From positions 310,001 to 374,000 of the forward strand of contig NW_027043830.1 of assembly GCF_037102585.1 (NCBI RefSeq): a stretch of 64,000 bases of DNA. The letters run 5' to 3'. The number at the start of each line of letters is the position of its first letter. Within the stretch, counting starts at the first letter, position 1. The position numbers and the translations under genes were made by a program. Under the pieces are notes generated by a model. That model was not told the origin of the DNA. It made no database searches and saw only the letters and a list, made by a program, of their open reading frames with translations. The stretch is from Saccharomycopsis crataegensis (taxonomy: Eukaryota; Ascomycota; Saccharomycetes; Ascoideales; Saccharomycopsidaceae). Positions 10,632-21,262 of the stretch are shown here, one piece after another.

Positions 10632-10638
10632 TTTTTTT
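10632..10638 (+). terminator. Pol III terminator of tRNA-Tyr
   Basis: Seven consecutive T residues begin two bases after the discriminator base, the usual signal for RNA polymerase III release. Confidence 0.85.
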
Positions 10639-10954
10639 GCTAATTTATCACTTGCAAGCAGTAATCCCCGAATGTTTATACTCCCTTAATTTATAATTGA
10701 GGTTTTCTCGACTACTGTAATTTTTTTTTTTTTTTTTTTTTTGGGGATGATACTTGTGAAAATCGCACTACAATTACTGTGAAAACAATATAAGCTTTTT
10801 CCTTGCAATAGAAACTACCAACACAAAGTCCAATTATCTTTTAATGACTTCACCAATTACCCAGCTAATTTTACAAGCAGTACTACGTAGTACATCTGTA
10901 AAGATGAGGGAAAAAAAAAGAATAAATTCAACATTAATAACCTACTTTAAAATA
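10639..10954. other. Spacer between tRNA-Tyr and VIP1 3' end
   Basis: About 316 bp with a T run of roughly 22 nt at 10721-10742. It contains the VIP1 3' flank and no other visible feature. Confidence 0.4.
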
Positions 10955-13900
10955 TTATTTTTTCAAAAATTCTTGTTTGCCTTTGCTATCGTCAATGACC
11001 AATGGGCTGGAAATATTGACCGGGATGAACTTCTTTGGCATTGAAACCCTTGAAAATCTGCTCTTCAATTTTTGGATCAATAAATCGGTATCCAAATGCC
11101 TGGTCAATGAAATCCTTGGAATGTTACTAATATAATGCTTGTTATCCAACTGTATATCCAACGGATCTTGTGTATGACAGCCTGGAGACAATGAAAGTCT
11201 AATAGAATGCTTTTTGGCCCCATTTTCATCTGAACGTTCATATAATTCAAAAACAATCTGCGATAAATAATCCAATTCTGGCAAGGCATTCCGCTCAATT
11301 CTCATTGGAAGTTTACTTTCATAAATGATATTGAGCAATGTGTAAATATGTGATTCCTTAGTGAAATAAGCAACAGTAGCCGGATTTGAAGTCTCGACCA
11401 TTGTAGTAATGTCAGCAAGAACTTGTTTCGCCAATGGTAGAGAAGTTAAGAGACCAATATCCAATTTCTCATTATTTTCAATCCCATATTCTTGAGGGCA
11501 AACAAAGTCAAATAAAACTTTGGCAAGTTTATAAAGCTCTCTAAGACGATTGAACTTTGGATCATCAAACGTTGATGACGAAATTGGTGACTGTTTGCTA
11601 TGAAAATCTGATTTGAGAACCCATCCCAATGAGCCAGCAGAGCTAGAGGGAATATTACCTGATGTAGTAGAGCTTAATGAGCTGCTGGCAGAATCCATTT
11701 CAGTTGCTGATTTTGTGTTCACACTGTTTACTGACAGGCTAAGCGTCGATGAAATGGCACTTCCAGCTGGAGTATTACTTTTTGGGATTGGTTTAACATT
11801 CAAATATTTCCCAGTGCTAAGTTTCACCGAACTATTACTTCTTGAAGTAGTACTAGAATTATTATTGCTCTGATCACTTGGAAGTTGGAAATTATTCATT
11901 GCCAACACATTAATAGGATAAGCATCACACAAAACTGGAGACTTGAAAAAAGCCTCGCTAAATTCTTTCAATTCATCATCATCCTCGTGATTGATACATT
12001 CATCCAAATCTGGGGGACAGAAAATATTTTGCAAAAAATCACGGTTGTGCAAAGCATCAAATTTCATGGTATCATACAATTCACTGATCTTACTTGGATC
12101 AACTTTTTCAAAAGTAGTAAATTCTTTGAACAATTTATCCCATCTTTCCTTGAGCAAGTATGGATCCTCATTGCAACACCAGCGCTCCTGTAATGCATCT
12201 AAATCACCATAATGTTTGAAATTATATTCCATGACTTTATGATGATAATTCATCAACTCAACCACTCTCTTGGTTACATAGTATGGGTCAGGGTATTTTG
12301 GTGGCCAGGCAAATTGTTTTGGTGGTTTAATGCCTTGACGCAACAAAGGTTTAATCTTCTTTTTAACTTTATCCATCAAATCTTTAGCAGCATTAGAATC
12401 GTCAAGAAGATCCTTTCGAATCTTAAGGAAATCTTCTGGAAGATTTTCTTCCTCTAAAAATGACTGTGACCAAAGCTTAGCTGACACGATAACTCTTCTC
12501 TCACTGGAAGTATAAACTTTAACATTCTTGAATGCTTCTTTATTCAATAATTGTATATCTTGTCTCGTGGTTTCACCAAGGTCTGTCGCCTGATACTTAG
12601 CTGAATGTGTAGGCTCTCCACCCCATTTCAAGATGAATTGAACCTTTTCAACCTCATTATCTTCGTTAAGCACTGGTTTCAATTGAATTTTAGTTCCAGG
12701 AAAGCCTTTCTTTTTTTCCAAAGTAGTACTTAATAAATGAAGTTTGTCAGGATCTTCAGATTTTTGTTCTTCTGCTAACCTAATTGCTTGAAGCACAATT
12801 TCTAAATCGCTGACTTGACGAATAATAACTTCTTCTTTGTGACCTTTAAGTAGTGAAATGAAAATCGGAGATCTGAAAGAATACTTGAATTTTTGTTTTG
12901 GGGTTCGGTCAGCATGTCTAATAACAGTCACAAGCCCTTTGAAAACCCATTTGGAACTTGTATGGTGGTGGGAGTTTTTTGATTCATCAGATTTCTTGTT
13001 TGGATTTTTACTAGCTTTTGGAGAATCTTGAACAACATTGTTGGCAATAGCGGCATTTCCAGGCGACTTTTCAGAAATACATTGCTCTTCCTCTAAGGCC
13101 TTGGTAATTTGATAATTTGGACTAACCTTCTTGAAAATATTTCTCAATATTTGGGAACAGGCTTCATAATACTCAGTATTGTCTTTAACAAATGAAAAGC
13201 CATTAACATCAATTACAAAGCTTTGATTTTGAGCTCTCAAAATATCAAATCCACAAATAGTTTGATCGAAGTACTTTGATACTCTTTTGGCCATTTCTTT
13301 TTCTTCATCCAGTAAAGTTGTTACGTACCGTAATTCTTTCCCACGAGTATTTCTTCTAACAATACCATCAACTACTGGTGATTTTCGGGTCTCAGCATGA
13401 CAAAATTCTTGGCCCACAGTATAAGCTTTAACATCTTCCAAGTTGTCAGTGTCCATAAACTTCTCATAAATAAATGACCCATTGGTTCTAATCATGTTGA
13501 GAGAAGCGTCATATTCGGATGATTTGTTACCGACTTTCCTGAATAACCGACGACCACCACCTCCCGTTGAAACAGGATAGTAAATGTAAACATTATGATC
13601 CTCCCCATCAACGGGTTTCTCAACAAACGGCTTAGTAAGAATTCTACCATCGACCCACAATGTATCATCATCAATCATTTTCCATTCGGGTTCAGGAATT
13701 GGATCAACGTTGACTCCTTTGCCTATAAGTTTTTGCTTCAAATCATCACCAATGAAATTAACTGGGCCACCATCTCTAGAAATTTCTAGCCTATAAGGTG
13801 TTGGAACGTTAGCAGCCTCGAGCAATCTTAGACACAAACGACGGTCCCATAAAACTTTTTGCATTATTAAATCATTAATCAAGAATGGCTTGCGAAGATT

Positions 13901-14515
13901 GGCATAATCAATTGCCTTATCGAGAGGGAAGCCATTGGAGAAAAAACAGATCAAAAAATCACAAACTGGCCAAGATTCTATGGATTCATCAAGAATAGAC
14001 TTTTCTCCAAAAATAACGGTTTCAAATTCTCCGAATTTAATGAGTCTATTAAGAATTTCTCTGCACGGTTTACTAAGAACCTTGGCATCCATCGCACAAA
14101 TTCCAATTTTCCCGTAGATTTTTGGGGCGTCTTTAGGATTTGATGGTACTTGGTCCTTAGAAGTCTTAACGCCACAATATTTTAATTTTGGGGCTAATTT
14201 CTCCTTGGCAGTGTTATTAACAGCCTCTCCCGAAGACTTGGCAGTGTCAGTCTTAGACGTATCATGGTCAGCATTGTCCTCATCCTTATCTTCATGTATA
14301 GTTTGAATATTGAGGTTGCTATCACTGCTAAAAAATGGAGGATGTATATCTTTTGGTTGTAATGATTTTGATTCTGACGAGGAAGTCACCGGGGAAAACT
14401 TTTCTAAATAAGGTGCTATGCTATCTATTGCTCTTTTGGTGTTTTGCTCCACCGAGTCTGTTTGTGATTCATCAGGCCTGGCGCTAGCCAACGGCTCATC
14501 ACCAGCAGAAGACAT
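10955..14515 (-). CDS. VIP1: Inositol hexakisphosphate/heptakisphosphate kinase Vip1 (PPIP5K)
   Basis: Vip1 makes inositol pyrophosphates by phosphorylating the 1-position of IP6 or 5-IP7; these regulate phosphate signalling and the actin cytoskeleton. The 1186-residue product is close to the S. cerevisiae length (about 1146). After a disordered N-terminus (1-125), the ATP-grasp kinase domain runs from about 130 (KIYGKIGICAMDAKVL) to 480, including KPFVEKPVDGEDHNVYIYYP and a GGGGRRLFRKVGNKSSE loop. The phosphatase-like half of the histidine-acid-phosphatase fold starts at about 530 with RHADRTPK and ends near 1170. It is interrupted by a serine- and asparagine-rich insert near residues 880-970. 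Both domains have their key residues. Confidence 0.96.
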   Translation of the reverse strand: MSSAGDEPLASARPDESQTDSVEQNTKRAIDSIAPYLEKFSPVTSSSESKSLQPKDIHPPFFSSDSNLNIQTIHEDKDEDNADHDTSKTDTAKSSGEAVNNTAKEKLAPKLKYCGVKTSKDQVPSNPKDAPKIYGKIGICAMDAKVLSKPCREILNRLIKFGEFETVIFGEKSILDESIESWPVCDFLICFFSNGFPLDKAIDYANLRKPFLINDLIMQKVLWDRRLCLRLLEAANVPTPYRLEISRDGGPVNFIGDDLKQKLIGKGVNVDPIPEPEWKMIDDDTLWVDGRILTKPFVEKPVDGEDHNVYIYYPVSTGGGGRRLFRKVGNKSSEYDASLNMIRTNGSFIYEKFMDTDNLEDVKAYTVGQEFCHAETRKSPVVDGIVRRNTRGKELRYVTTLLDEEKEMAKRVSKYFDQTICGFDILRAQNQSFVIDVNGFSFVKDNTEYYEACSQILRNIFKKVSPNYQITKALEEEQCISEKSPGNAAIANNVVQDSPKASKNPNKKSDESKNSHHHTSSKWVFKGLVTVIRHADRTPKQKFKYSFRSPIFISLLKGHKEEVIIRQVSDLEIVLQAIRLAEEQKSEDPDKLHLLSTTLEKKKGFPGTKIQLKPVLNEDNEVEKVQFILKWGGEPTHSAKYQATDLGETTRQDIQLLNKEAFKNVKVYTSSERRVIVSAKLWSQSFLEEENLPEDFLKIRKDLLDDSNAAKDLMDKVKKKIKPLLRQGIKPPKQFAWPPKYPDPYYVTKRVVELMNYHHKVMEYNFKHYGDLDALQERWCCNEDPYLLKERWDKLFKEFTTFEKVDPSKISELYDTMKFDALHNRDFLQNIFCPPDLDECINHEDDDELKEFSEAFFKSPVLCDAYPINVLAMNNFQLPSDQSNNNSSTTSRSNSSVKLSTGKYLNVKPIPKSNTPAGSAISSTLSLSVNSVNTKSATEMDSASSSLSSTTSGNIPSSSAGSLGWVLKSDFHSKQSPISSSTFDDPKFNRLRELYKLAKVLFDFVCPQEYGIENNEKLDIGLLTSLPLAKQVLADITTMVETSNPATVAYFTKESHIYTLLNIIYESKLPMRIERNALPELDYLSQIVFELYERSDENGAKKHSIRLSLSPGCHTQDPLDIQLDNKHYISNIPRISLTRHLDTDLLIQKLKSRFSRVSMPKKFIPVNISSPLVIDDSKGKQEFLKK

Positions 14516-14850
14516 GACTGAAGGCTGAATATGATCTTATAACTGGAGACTAAGGTCTTGGTACTTGGGAGGGGACTTAAAAAATTCTTCTCTTATATTA
14601 TATCTCCGGGATATTGTAACAATAATGTCTCAATTGGGCAGATCTTTGCACGTTTATGTACCCTAACAGAAAATACCCATCATTTTTTAAGCGAGCAAAT
14701 TTTGTGATAAAGAAATTTTCACGTCAGGGGTTCCACACCCTATGTTATATGAACCTTGCTGCAGATAAGTCTTACATGGGCTAAAAATAAGATGACAACT
14801 GCCCGGTTGAACCCATTTATTAAGGTATATATACATATATATTTACAGAA
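14516..14850. other. VIP1 upstream region and FMP25 3' flank
   Basis: This 335-bp spacer is AT-rich with no homopolymer longer than about eight. It would carry the VIP1 promoter. No other element recognised. Confidence 0.4.
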
Positions 14851-16905
14851 TTATTTCTCAGAATAATATATGGCACTATTTTCGTTACCTGCAATAATAA
14901 CTTGCTTCAATTTCTTGGATACATTTTTGCCTCGAGAATCTTTAAAATTGAATTGTTTATCATCGACCAATTGTAATCTGTTATTCACTTTTTGTAGAAA
15001 CCTGGTGACATTTATAATTTCCTCATCGTCATTATCTATTTGTAGTCCCGATTTTTTGATCGCTGAATTGCTCTTCAACCCGTCTTTAGATTCAATGATA
15101 TTCAATGTATTAGCTGGGGCTGGGCTGTTAATAAACTTCCCATTTCCGAGCTGGCCAAATTTATTATTACCAAAACACAAAACGTCACGGTTCAGGAGAG
15201 TAACAAAGGTGTGATTTTTCCCGATAGTCCAATCAGAAATGGTGATTCTTTTCATTTTCTGTGTCTCCTCGTCGTATTCGTTCATATCGTGCAATGAGGA
15301 TGACATCTTCTTTGGAATGGCATTAGCATGGGTGTAAAAATCCAAACCTAACTGACCGTAAAGACCTTTACCAAAGGCGAAATAAAATGTTTCTGCGTCA
15401 ATATTGTCATCATCGGAGTAGTTTCTCTGTAACATCTCTTGAATATTCTTGGTGTTTATTGTGACAAAACTGCTATTACTGTCACATTGAATATCAGTGA
15501 TTATTGGATACATGTTCAATCTGTTGAAATACTGGCTGAAGAAATCAATCTTTTTAGGGATTGGAATATTTTCCGAATTATAAGAAACTTTGAAACCTAG
15601 CTGGCCAAAAGTGTTCTTACCAAAGGAATAAACGTTACCGATAGAATCCCTAGCTAAGGTATGATAATTCCCAACTGCAATCTGCACTATTTCCCTTGGA
15701 ATAAACTTAGAATGCTTTTTATTTTCTCTTTTTGGAACGGTATTAGGATCTTTTTTGGAGACAATTTCATTATTCAAAAGAAATATTTCGTGTAATTCAT
15801 TTGGGGATGGTGCAGCTTCAAATTGAGAATATTCAATTAAACCAAACTGACCGTAATTCTTTTTGTTAATGAATTTATCTTTCAATCCAGTAGCACAAAC
15901 ATAAGCCTTATGATAGTTGGTCAATAATATCAAATGATTCACACCAGTTTTAAAATCATAAACCTTTTGTTTGCCTAAAATGGAAGTATCAAGTTTTTCA
16001 ATGAAAATATTTTGCCTGTCAGATCCTCCCCATCCAAGATAGCTTGATTTGGTATATTGTTTATTTGATTTAATCTTCTTTTGAGCACGCTCGTTGATAG
16101 GAATATAAAGAATTTCGTTCTTATTATTCATCAAATAAATCATGTTATTACTGAATTCTCCTTTCACCAAATTAAAGCCTTTGAGGGTATATTTTGGAGT
16201 TGGTTCCTTGCTATTGAAACCTTTACCCCACTGTATCAAGTCGCCATTGCAATCAATGGCAAATGCCGAAGAATATGTCTGTGCGACGGCATCTTTGTTG
16301 ATTTCTCCATTATCCAAGTAAATATTCAAATAATCTTTTGTCTCTTCAATACTGATATTAGTTTTCAAGTCTTTGATCAAGATCCCATCGAAAAATGGTA
16401 GTCTTGTTGGAAATTTATAAGACTTTGTCTTCAAATCATTGGGATTAACCACCCCATCAGCATTGGACCCCCAGAGATAAACCCCTGGTGTTGCATCTGA
16501 ATCTTTTAGTTGTTTGAATTTCACATACTCCGCTGGTTTTGCTGCTTTCACTGGTTCACCTTTTTTCTCTTCAATATCGTTGCCATTGATGAAATTTTTG
16601 AATTTGGTTTTATAGTATCCAAAGTCATTGTAAAGGATGAATCCCCCAAATATCAACATAAGAAACCCGGTTCCCTGGAAAATACCCTTGATAACCTCTA
16701 TTTTACGAAATCTATCCATTTCCTCCTCACTGCTATTCGTGGTTTTCTCATTAGCTTGGGAAAACTCTGGCTGGTGATCATTACTAAATGACGGCGTCCT
16801 ATTTGCTGGAGCATTGAGACGATAACATCCAGCAAACCCTCTGGAAAACGAAGTTGGCCGAAGGCTGCCAACAATATTTGAGCGCCTACTAAGTAGTCTA
16901 TACAT
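14851..16905 (-). CDS. FMP25: Mitochondrial RCC1-repeat protein Fmp25
   Basis: The product is an RCC1-like beta-propeller protein anchored in mitochondria. S. cerevisiae Fmp25 is needed for respiratory complex III assembly. I prefer the ATG at 16905 (MYRLLSRRSNIVGSLRP), which begins a classical presequence. The more upstream ATG at 17028 overlaps a CACGTG element and adds unlike sequence. With this start it has 684 residues. A single membrane segment (GIFQGTGFLMLIFGGFILY) lies near residue 90, as expected for an inner-membrane anchor. RCC1-type repeats follow, with motifs such as YLWGSNADGVVNP, YSFGKNTFGQLG, FGKGLYGQLG and CFGNNKFGQLGNG. Orthology is inferred from topology and repeats. Confidence 0.85.
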   Translation of the reverse strand: MYRLLSRRSNIVGSLRPTSFSRGFAGCYRLNAPANRTPSFSNDHQPEFSQANEKTTNSSEEEMDRFRKIEVIKGIFQGTGFLMLIFGGFILYNDFGYYKTKFKNFINGNDIEEKKGEPVKAAKPAEYVKFKQLKDSDATPGVYLWGSNADGVVNPNDLKTKSYKFPTRLPFFDGILIKDLKTNISIEETKDYLNIYLDNGEINKDAVAQTYSSAFAIDCNGDLIQWGKGFNSKEPTPKYTLKGFNLVKGEFSNNMIYLMNNKNEILYIPINERAQKKIKSNKQYTKSSYLGWGGSDRQNIFIEKLDTSILGKQKVYDFKTGVNHLILLTNYHKAYVCATGLKDKFINKKNYGQFGLIEYSQFEAAPSPNELHEIFLLNNEIVSKKDPNTVPKRENKKHSKFIPREIVQIAVGNYHTLARDSIGNVYSFGKNTFGQLGFKVSYNSENIPIPKKIDFFSQYFNRLNMYPIITDIQCDSNSSFVTINTKNIQEMLQRNYSDDDNIDAETFYFAFGKGLYGQLGLDFYTHANAIPKKMSSSLHDMNEYDEETQKMKRITISDWTIGKNHTFVTLLNRDVLCFGNNKFGQLGNGKFINSPAPANTLNIIESKDGLKSNSAIKKSGLQIDNDDEEIINVTRFLQKVNNRLQLVDDKQFNFKDSRGKNVSKKLKQVIIAGNENSAIYYSEK

Positions 16906-17581
16906 ATATAATGTAGAGTAATGGTTTTTTTTTTTGACGTTAATGAGGTAGCTTATATTGATGGTTTGCAAGTGCTGATGAGTTCGGATCAGAGAAAATT
17001 TTTGTAAGCAATAATATGCACGTGCCATACATTCTTTGCCTGTGAGTTACTATGATTTCAAAGTTTCTCTTTTCCGATATGTAATTTATAGACTGAAGAA
17101 GCTTTTAAAGAATTCTTAGGGATTTGATAATATATCACCATATGTATATCACTACTAACAACTAGTGTTGTATGAAGCTGCTAACAAAAGATACTTTGAG
17201 GATTTCTGTTACCTCGCCTGAAAAACAACATACAGGTTTTCAGTATCTGAGCTTACTTATTTGAGCAGCACTTCATGTGCTTCAATTACTGTAATGAAAA
17301 GTAAATTTGACTAGCTGCTCAACATTAATGAGGAGCTGGTTATCCAGTATCATTTAGATCTAGTAAAAGGTTCCAACTTTTAATTGAAAGTTCCTGGGAG
17401 CGTAAAAAGTTACTAGAGCATGGTTCAACCAAATTAAACGACATATTAACCTTATAACAAGACAAAATACATTAAAACGAAGCAATTAAAGATAGAACAA
17501 AGGAGATTGTAAAGAAAACTAAAAAAAAAAAAAAAAAAAAAAGTTGAACATCAAAACCTATGTTTCCAATATTTGACAAAA
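16906..17581. promoter_or_regulatory. FMP25 upstream region / YEN1 3' flank
   Basis: The 676-bp spacer contains a CACGTG box at 17019-17024, about 115 bp before the preferred FMP25 start, a plausible Cbf1-type site. A nested dyad lies at 17261-17322: TTGAGCAGC at 17261-17269 and its complement at 17314-17322, with ATTACTGTAAT near the centre. An A run at about 17521-17541 lies beyond the YEN1 stop. Confidence 0.45.
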
Positions 17582-20500
17582 TCAGTTTTTCTTCGCATGA
17601 GCCGGCTCAGTAGCGGAGTTCAAAAACTCATTTTGATCAATTTCCTTTATTGAATCATCATCACTCGAGGTCGAATCCATTAGATCCACAATATTTATAT
17701 CTTTTGGTGTACTTTGTAATGGCGCAAACAGATTATCTTGTTCAATATTGACGGTGGAACTCCTAACAGGAGATACCGAATTAATTTTTATAACAAGATC
17801 TTTGACAAAGGATTTCTTCCCAGGAATTTTTTTCGTGTCACCATCATCTGAGGAAAACTCATTTGACCCATCATCGCTATTATCCCATCCAAGTTCGGTC
17901 AAACTCTTAGTACGCTTGGCGGTTCTATTGGTGATTGGCTTTGACGAAGGCTTTCGCGATTTCCATGGGTTTTTTTTTTTCCAAATATCAGCCTCATTGG
18001 CTGAGGAAAATGCATCGGATCCATTATCACTATCGTCCCAGCCGAGCGCTGTCAAACTTTTAGCTCTTTGAACCATTCTATTTCGCTGCCTTTTGTTTTT
18101 AGACGTAGATCTGAATTCACTTTCGGGTTTTCTCTTGTTCTGTGGTGCCTCTGTTGACATTTTCCTCTTATGCTGTGGTATTTTTGTTGAGATTTTCTCT
18201 GCAATATCGTTTTTCAAAATGTCTTCTTCAGCGGATGATTCCAGGAGATCAAGAGATTGAGTTGCCAAGATTTTATCAAAGAATGAACCTCCATCAATTG
18301 GATCCTTGTCAGTAAGCTGTATTAATCCGGCGGAGTCATCGAGAAGTTTTTCTAATCTTGTTACTTCTTCATCGCTGGAATCGCCATCGGATACATCAAT
18401 TTCCGTCACACCATCATCAAAAGCAGCGCCGATACCAGTAATGTGGTGTGCTGACTCAACTCTGGGATTAGCTTTTGTGTACTTTTTAATTGCTAGTATA
18501 TTTTTGGAAGAACTAATCGGGCTTTTCGATACAAACTTTGGGAAATTTTCAGTTGATAGAGTTTTTTTAGGAGATTTAGTAGGGCTTCTGGAATCAACCC
18601 TTGGAAAATTAATCATTGATAGTATGTTTTTACTAGGAGACGTAGTAGGAATTTTGAATTTAAAGTCCTTGTTAGGGGATTTGGCAGGACTTTTCGATTG
18701 ACTTTTCTTAGGATTCGTGATCGTCAGCATGTTTTTGTTAGGAGACTTGTTTAATTGATCTTTTCCTTCCACATTACCACCTTTCAGCTTAATGAACCCT
18801 CCAAACAGATCGAGAGTAGTTTTTTGCCAGGATTTTGTCTTTTTAATTGACCTCGACCTCTTCAATTTTGGATTCTCTCTGGCAAAATCGGTTTCATATT
18901 TCTTAACCAATGAAGGAACATAATAATTCGCAATTTCTTTCGGAATCCAAACGCTGATAATATTGGGGTCTTTCCTTTTCTTTGGCGACAGCAATCTGGT
19001 CTCCTCCTCTGCCTCCAGCTCGATAATATAGCTCGTTTCCCCAACATCATCACCAATTCTATCAATTACTTCATCCCGAGAAATCGATGATCCAAAAAAC
19101 AGCTCTTTGTTGTAGCTTATTCTTAATAGCTCAATGGAATGGGAAATATTATTATCTTGACAATATTTGATGTTTTTCCTCCTATCTGGGTACTGGAAAA
19201 CCTTTTGGGTATCAAAAAATATTTGTTTTTGCGATTTAGTTGATAAAGCTTGCGACATGTGGTGTATTAGATAAGTTTCATCGAGGTTATTGATCACCTT
19301 CGATCGTTTATCTTTGGTTCTATCCTGACAACCATTGAGGAGATTTTTGTAAATTTTATCAAAGTTGGGGATGTTGAACCTATTGTAAGTTGAGTCACAA
19401 TAAGGTCTCGGCAAAGCTGAATTGAAATATTGGAAATTTCCGTCGACGGAATATTCATAAATCCAATTATTTGAAAGTGGTTTATATTTATAAACGCTTT
19501 TACAAATAAAGTAATCGAGGTTTTTATTGACCCCGGTATTTCGAATCAACTTTACTTTATGCACCAATTGACTTGAATCCTGATTCGGACTGATCACTTT
19601 AAAAATATGATCGAAATCAATGAGTGACGTATTGAGATCATCGTCCACAAGTAATTCTTTAGTGTCTTCGGCAAAATTAGCCATCTCATTGGTGAATTTA
19701 AACACATTAGTATAATTTACCAATGGGTAAACCAACGCCAAAATAACTTCATCCGATGGGAACCCTTCTAACTCGGTTGAATTTCCAGTAAATGTGTTAT
19801 GTGATAAATTCCGTTTGAAGATCTTAAATGGATGGGAAATTAAATGATGCTTTAGTTGTTTTTTGAATCGGAGGAGTTCTTCAATTCTAATATCATTCTC
19901 AAATAGAAGCTCAGAGGTATAAATTAGTTTCAATTGTTCGGAGAAATCAGGAATTTCTTCATTATCATCCTCTTGAATTTTCCGTTTCTTCGGGCTGGTG
20001 TAAAATACCTTTTGGCTACTGCCGATTAATGAGATCTGTTTAGCCCTTTCAGGACCCATATTTTTCACCCCTTCACCATAGTCTGAGCCATTTAATACCG
20101 CAAATAACAATAACCTCCAACGGTTAAAACCCGTAAATTCCTCCACTTTATCGATTCTCACTGGTGTCACCCATCTGGATTTTTCATCATGTAAATTCCC
20201 AGCATTGCTACTATTTGGCTTATCTTCAATGAATTTCGAGAAATTCCGAAGCATTTTAGTGGCCCCAAACATTAAGCAATCGACATCATTACTCATGACA
20301 TAGTCCACCACCCCTGAAGATTGAAGATACGCACATTCTGCTTCCCCTTCCCCCGGACTATTCAAATAACTAACGTTCCATAAATTCAATTGATATTTGA
20401 CATTTCGAACCACTTGAGCAAAATCCGATGATTCATTTTCTATATCCTCAGTATCAGTTTCGGGCTTATCGTACAATGTTTTAAGTATCTTGTTGTATGC

Positions 20501-20836
20501 TTCCCAGTAATCCTCCGTTCCCACAGCTGATTCAAAATAGGTTTCAAAGTTTCTTTTGAATTTGGGTTTGAATTTCCCATCAAAGACGATGATGAATGAC
20601 ACACTGAGTTTCAACAAGTACCGTACCTTGCTCATGAATAACGAAACTATCAAGGGAATATTATCTTGATCTTGCACTTGCATATTGGTTGCTGATTCCA
20701 CGATCCAGCCATACCCATCAACGGCAATTCTAACTGGACGCCCATTATTTTTTAGAAAATCACTAATGAAAACCTCAAACGGTACACGAGTATCAAAGCC
20801 CTCAGATAGAAGATCCCACAATCCACTGACACCCAT
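17582..20836 (-). CDS. YEN1: Holliday-junction resolvase Yen1 (GEN1 family), long C-terminal tail
   Basis: Yen1 is a Rad2/XPG nuclease that cuts Holliday junctions symmetrically late in mitosis. The N-terminus begins MGVSGLWDLLSEG as in GEN1/Yen1. Acidic catalytic motifs follow in order: IAVDGYGW, FIIVFDGKFKP, GEGEAECAYLQ and MSNDVDCLMFGATKMLRNF, then the helix-hairpin-helix region LNGSDYGEGVKNMG. At 1084 residues it is far longer than S. cerevisiae Yen1 (759). The extra length is a basic tail with repeated S/T-P-x-K sites (about 700-830), typical CDK targets, and two copies of a KSLTxLGWDxSDxGSxxFSS module. Cell-cycle control by CDK phosphorylation is known for Yen1, so the tail probably serves that control. 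Confidence 0.93.
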   Translation of the reverse strand: MGVSGLWDLLSEGFDTRVPFEVFISDFLKNNGRPVRIAVDGYGWIVESATNMQVQDQDNIPLIVSLFMSKVRYLLKLSVSFIIVFDGKFKPKFKRNFETYFESAVGTEDYWEAYNKILKTLYDKPETDTEDIENESSDFAQVVRNVKYQLNLWNVSYLNSPGEGEAECAYLQSSGVVDYVMSNDVDCLMFGATKMLRNFSKFIEDKPNSSNAGNLHDEKSRWVTPVRIDKVEEFTGFNRWRLLLFAVLNGSDYGEGVKNMGPERAKQISLIGSSQKVFYTSPKKRKIQEDDNEEIPDFSEQLKLIYTSELLFENDIRIEELLRFKKQLKHHLISHPFKIFKRNLSHNTFTGNSTELEGFPSDEVILALVYPLVNYTNVFKFTNEMANFAEDTKELLVDDDLNTSLIDFDHIFKVISPNQDSSQLVHKVKLIRNTGVNKNLDYFICKSVYKYKPLSNNWIYEYSVDGNFQYFNSALPRPYCDSTYNRFNIPNFDKIYKNLLNGCQDRTKDKRSKVINNLDETYLIHHMSQALSTKSQKQIFFDTQKVFQYPDRRKNIKYCQDNNISHSIELLRISYNKELFFGSSISRDEVIDRIGDDVGETSYIIELEAEEETRLLSPKKRKDPNIISVWIPKEIANYYVPSLVKKYETDFARENPKLKRSRSIKKTKSWQKTTLDLFGGFIKLKGGNVEGKDQLNKSPNKNMLTITNPKKSQSKSPAKSPNKDFKFKIPTTSPSKNILSMINFPRVDSRSPTKSPKKTLSTENFPKFVSKSPISSSKNILAIKKYTKANPRVESAHHITGIGAAFDDGVTEIDVSDGDSSDEEVTRLEKLLDDSAGLIQLTDKDPIDGGSFFDKILATQSLDLLESSAEEDILKNDIAEKISTKIPQHKRKMSTEAPQNKRKPESEFRSTSKNKRQRNRMVQRAKSLTALGWDDSDNGSDAFSSANEADIWKKKNPWKSRKPSSKPITNRTAKRTKSLTELGWDNSDDGSNEFSSDDGDTKKIPGKKSFVKDLVIKINSVSPVRSSTVNIEQDNLFAPLQSTPKDINIVDLMDSTSSDDDSIKEIDQNEFLNSATEPAHAKKN

Positions 20837-21158
20837 TATTGTGGTGTGGCTCTATGGTAATCCTTAATTTTGCCGAGAAGCTGTTTTCTTATGTATGTTT
20901 TTTTTTTTTTTTTGGCAGCCTCATCACAAAAATGCTTCAAAAAAAAAAAAAAAAAAAATCAAGTAAATAAAACTGATTCAACTCATTCCCAAGTTCTCAT
21001 GAAAATATGAAGGTTCATTAATGTTACAACTTCGATGATGAGGTTGGAACATTACATTATTTATCATCTAGGCATTTATTTTTTGTTTATTATTCTGTAT
21101 ATGTTATTCTTTGAAGAAAAAATAAAAAAAAATTTGAAATTGCTGTGCAAAAAAATGA
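20837..21158. other. YEN1 upstream region and tRNA-Ser 3' flank
   Basis: This 322-bp spacer has a T run at 20898-20913 and an A run at about 20939-20957. The seven A residues at 21149-21155 form the T7 Pol III terminator of the minus-strand tRNA-Ser. No protein gene is visible. Confidence 0.45.
21149..21155 (-). terminator. Pol III terminator of tRNA-Ser
   Basis: Seven T residues on the minus strand, four nucleotides past the tRNA 3' end. Confidence 0.8.
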
Positions 21159-21262
21159 CGTCACAGACAAGATTCGAACTTGCGAAGGAAAATCCCAATG
21201 CCTAACAGCTTGACCGTATAAATCATAGCAGGGCATCGCCTTAACCACTCGGCCACAGTGAC
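21159..21262 (-). tRNA. tRNA-Ser(GCT) with a 22-nt intron
   Basis: On the minus strand the 104 nt fold as a class-II tRNA. The acceptor is GTCACTG/CTGTGAC with one T-T mismatch at 6-67 and discriminator G. The D arm is GCCGAGTGGTTAAGGC. The anticodon stem ATGCC/GGCAT holds anticodon GCT. A long variable arm follows, then T arm GCAAG/CTTGT around TTCGAAT. An intron of about 22 nt sits after position 37, as in S. cerevisiae tRNA-Ser(GCT). It reads AGU and AGC. It is not the CTG-decoding tRNA of the CTG clade, whose anticodon would be CAG. Confidence 0.93.
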
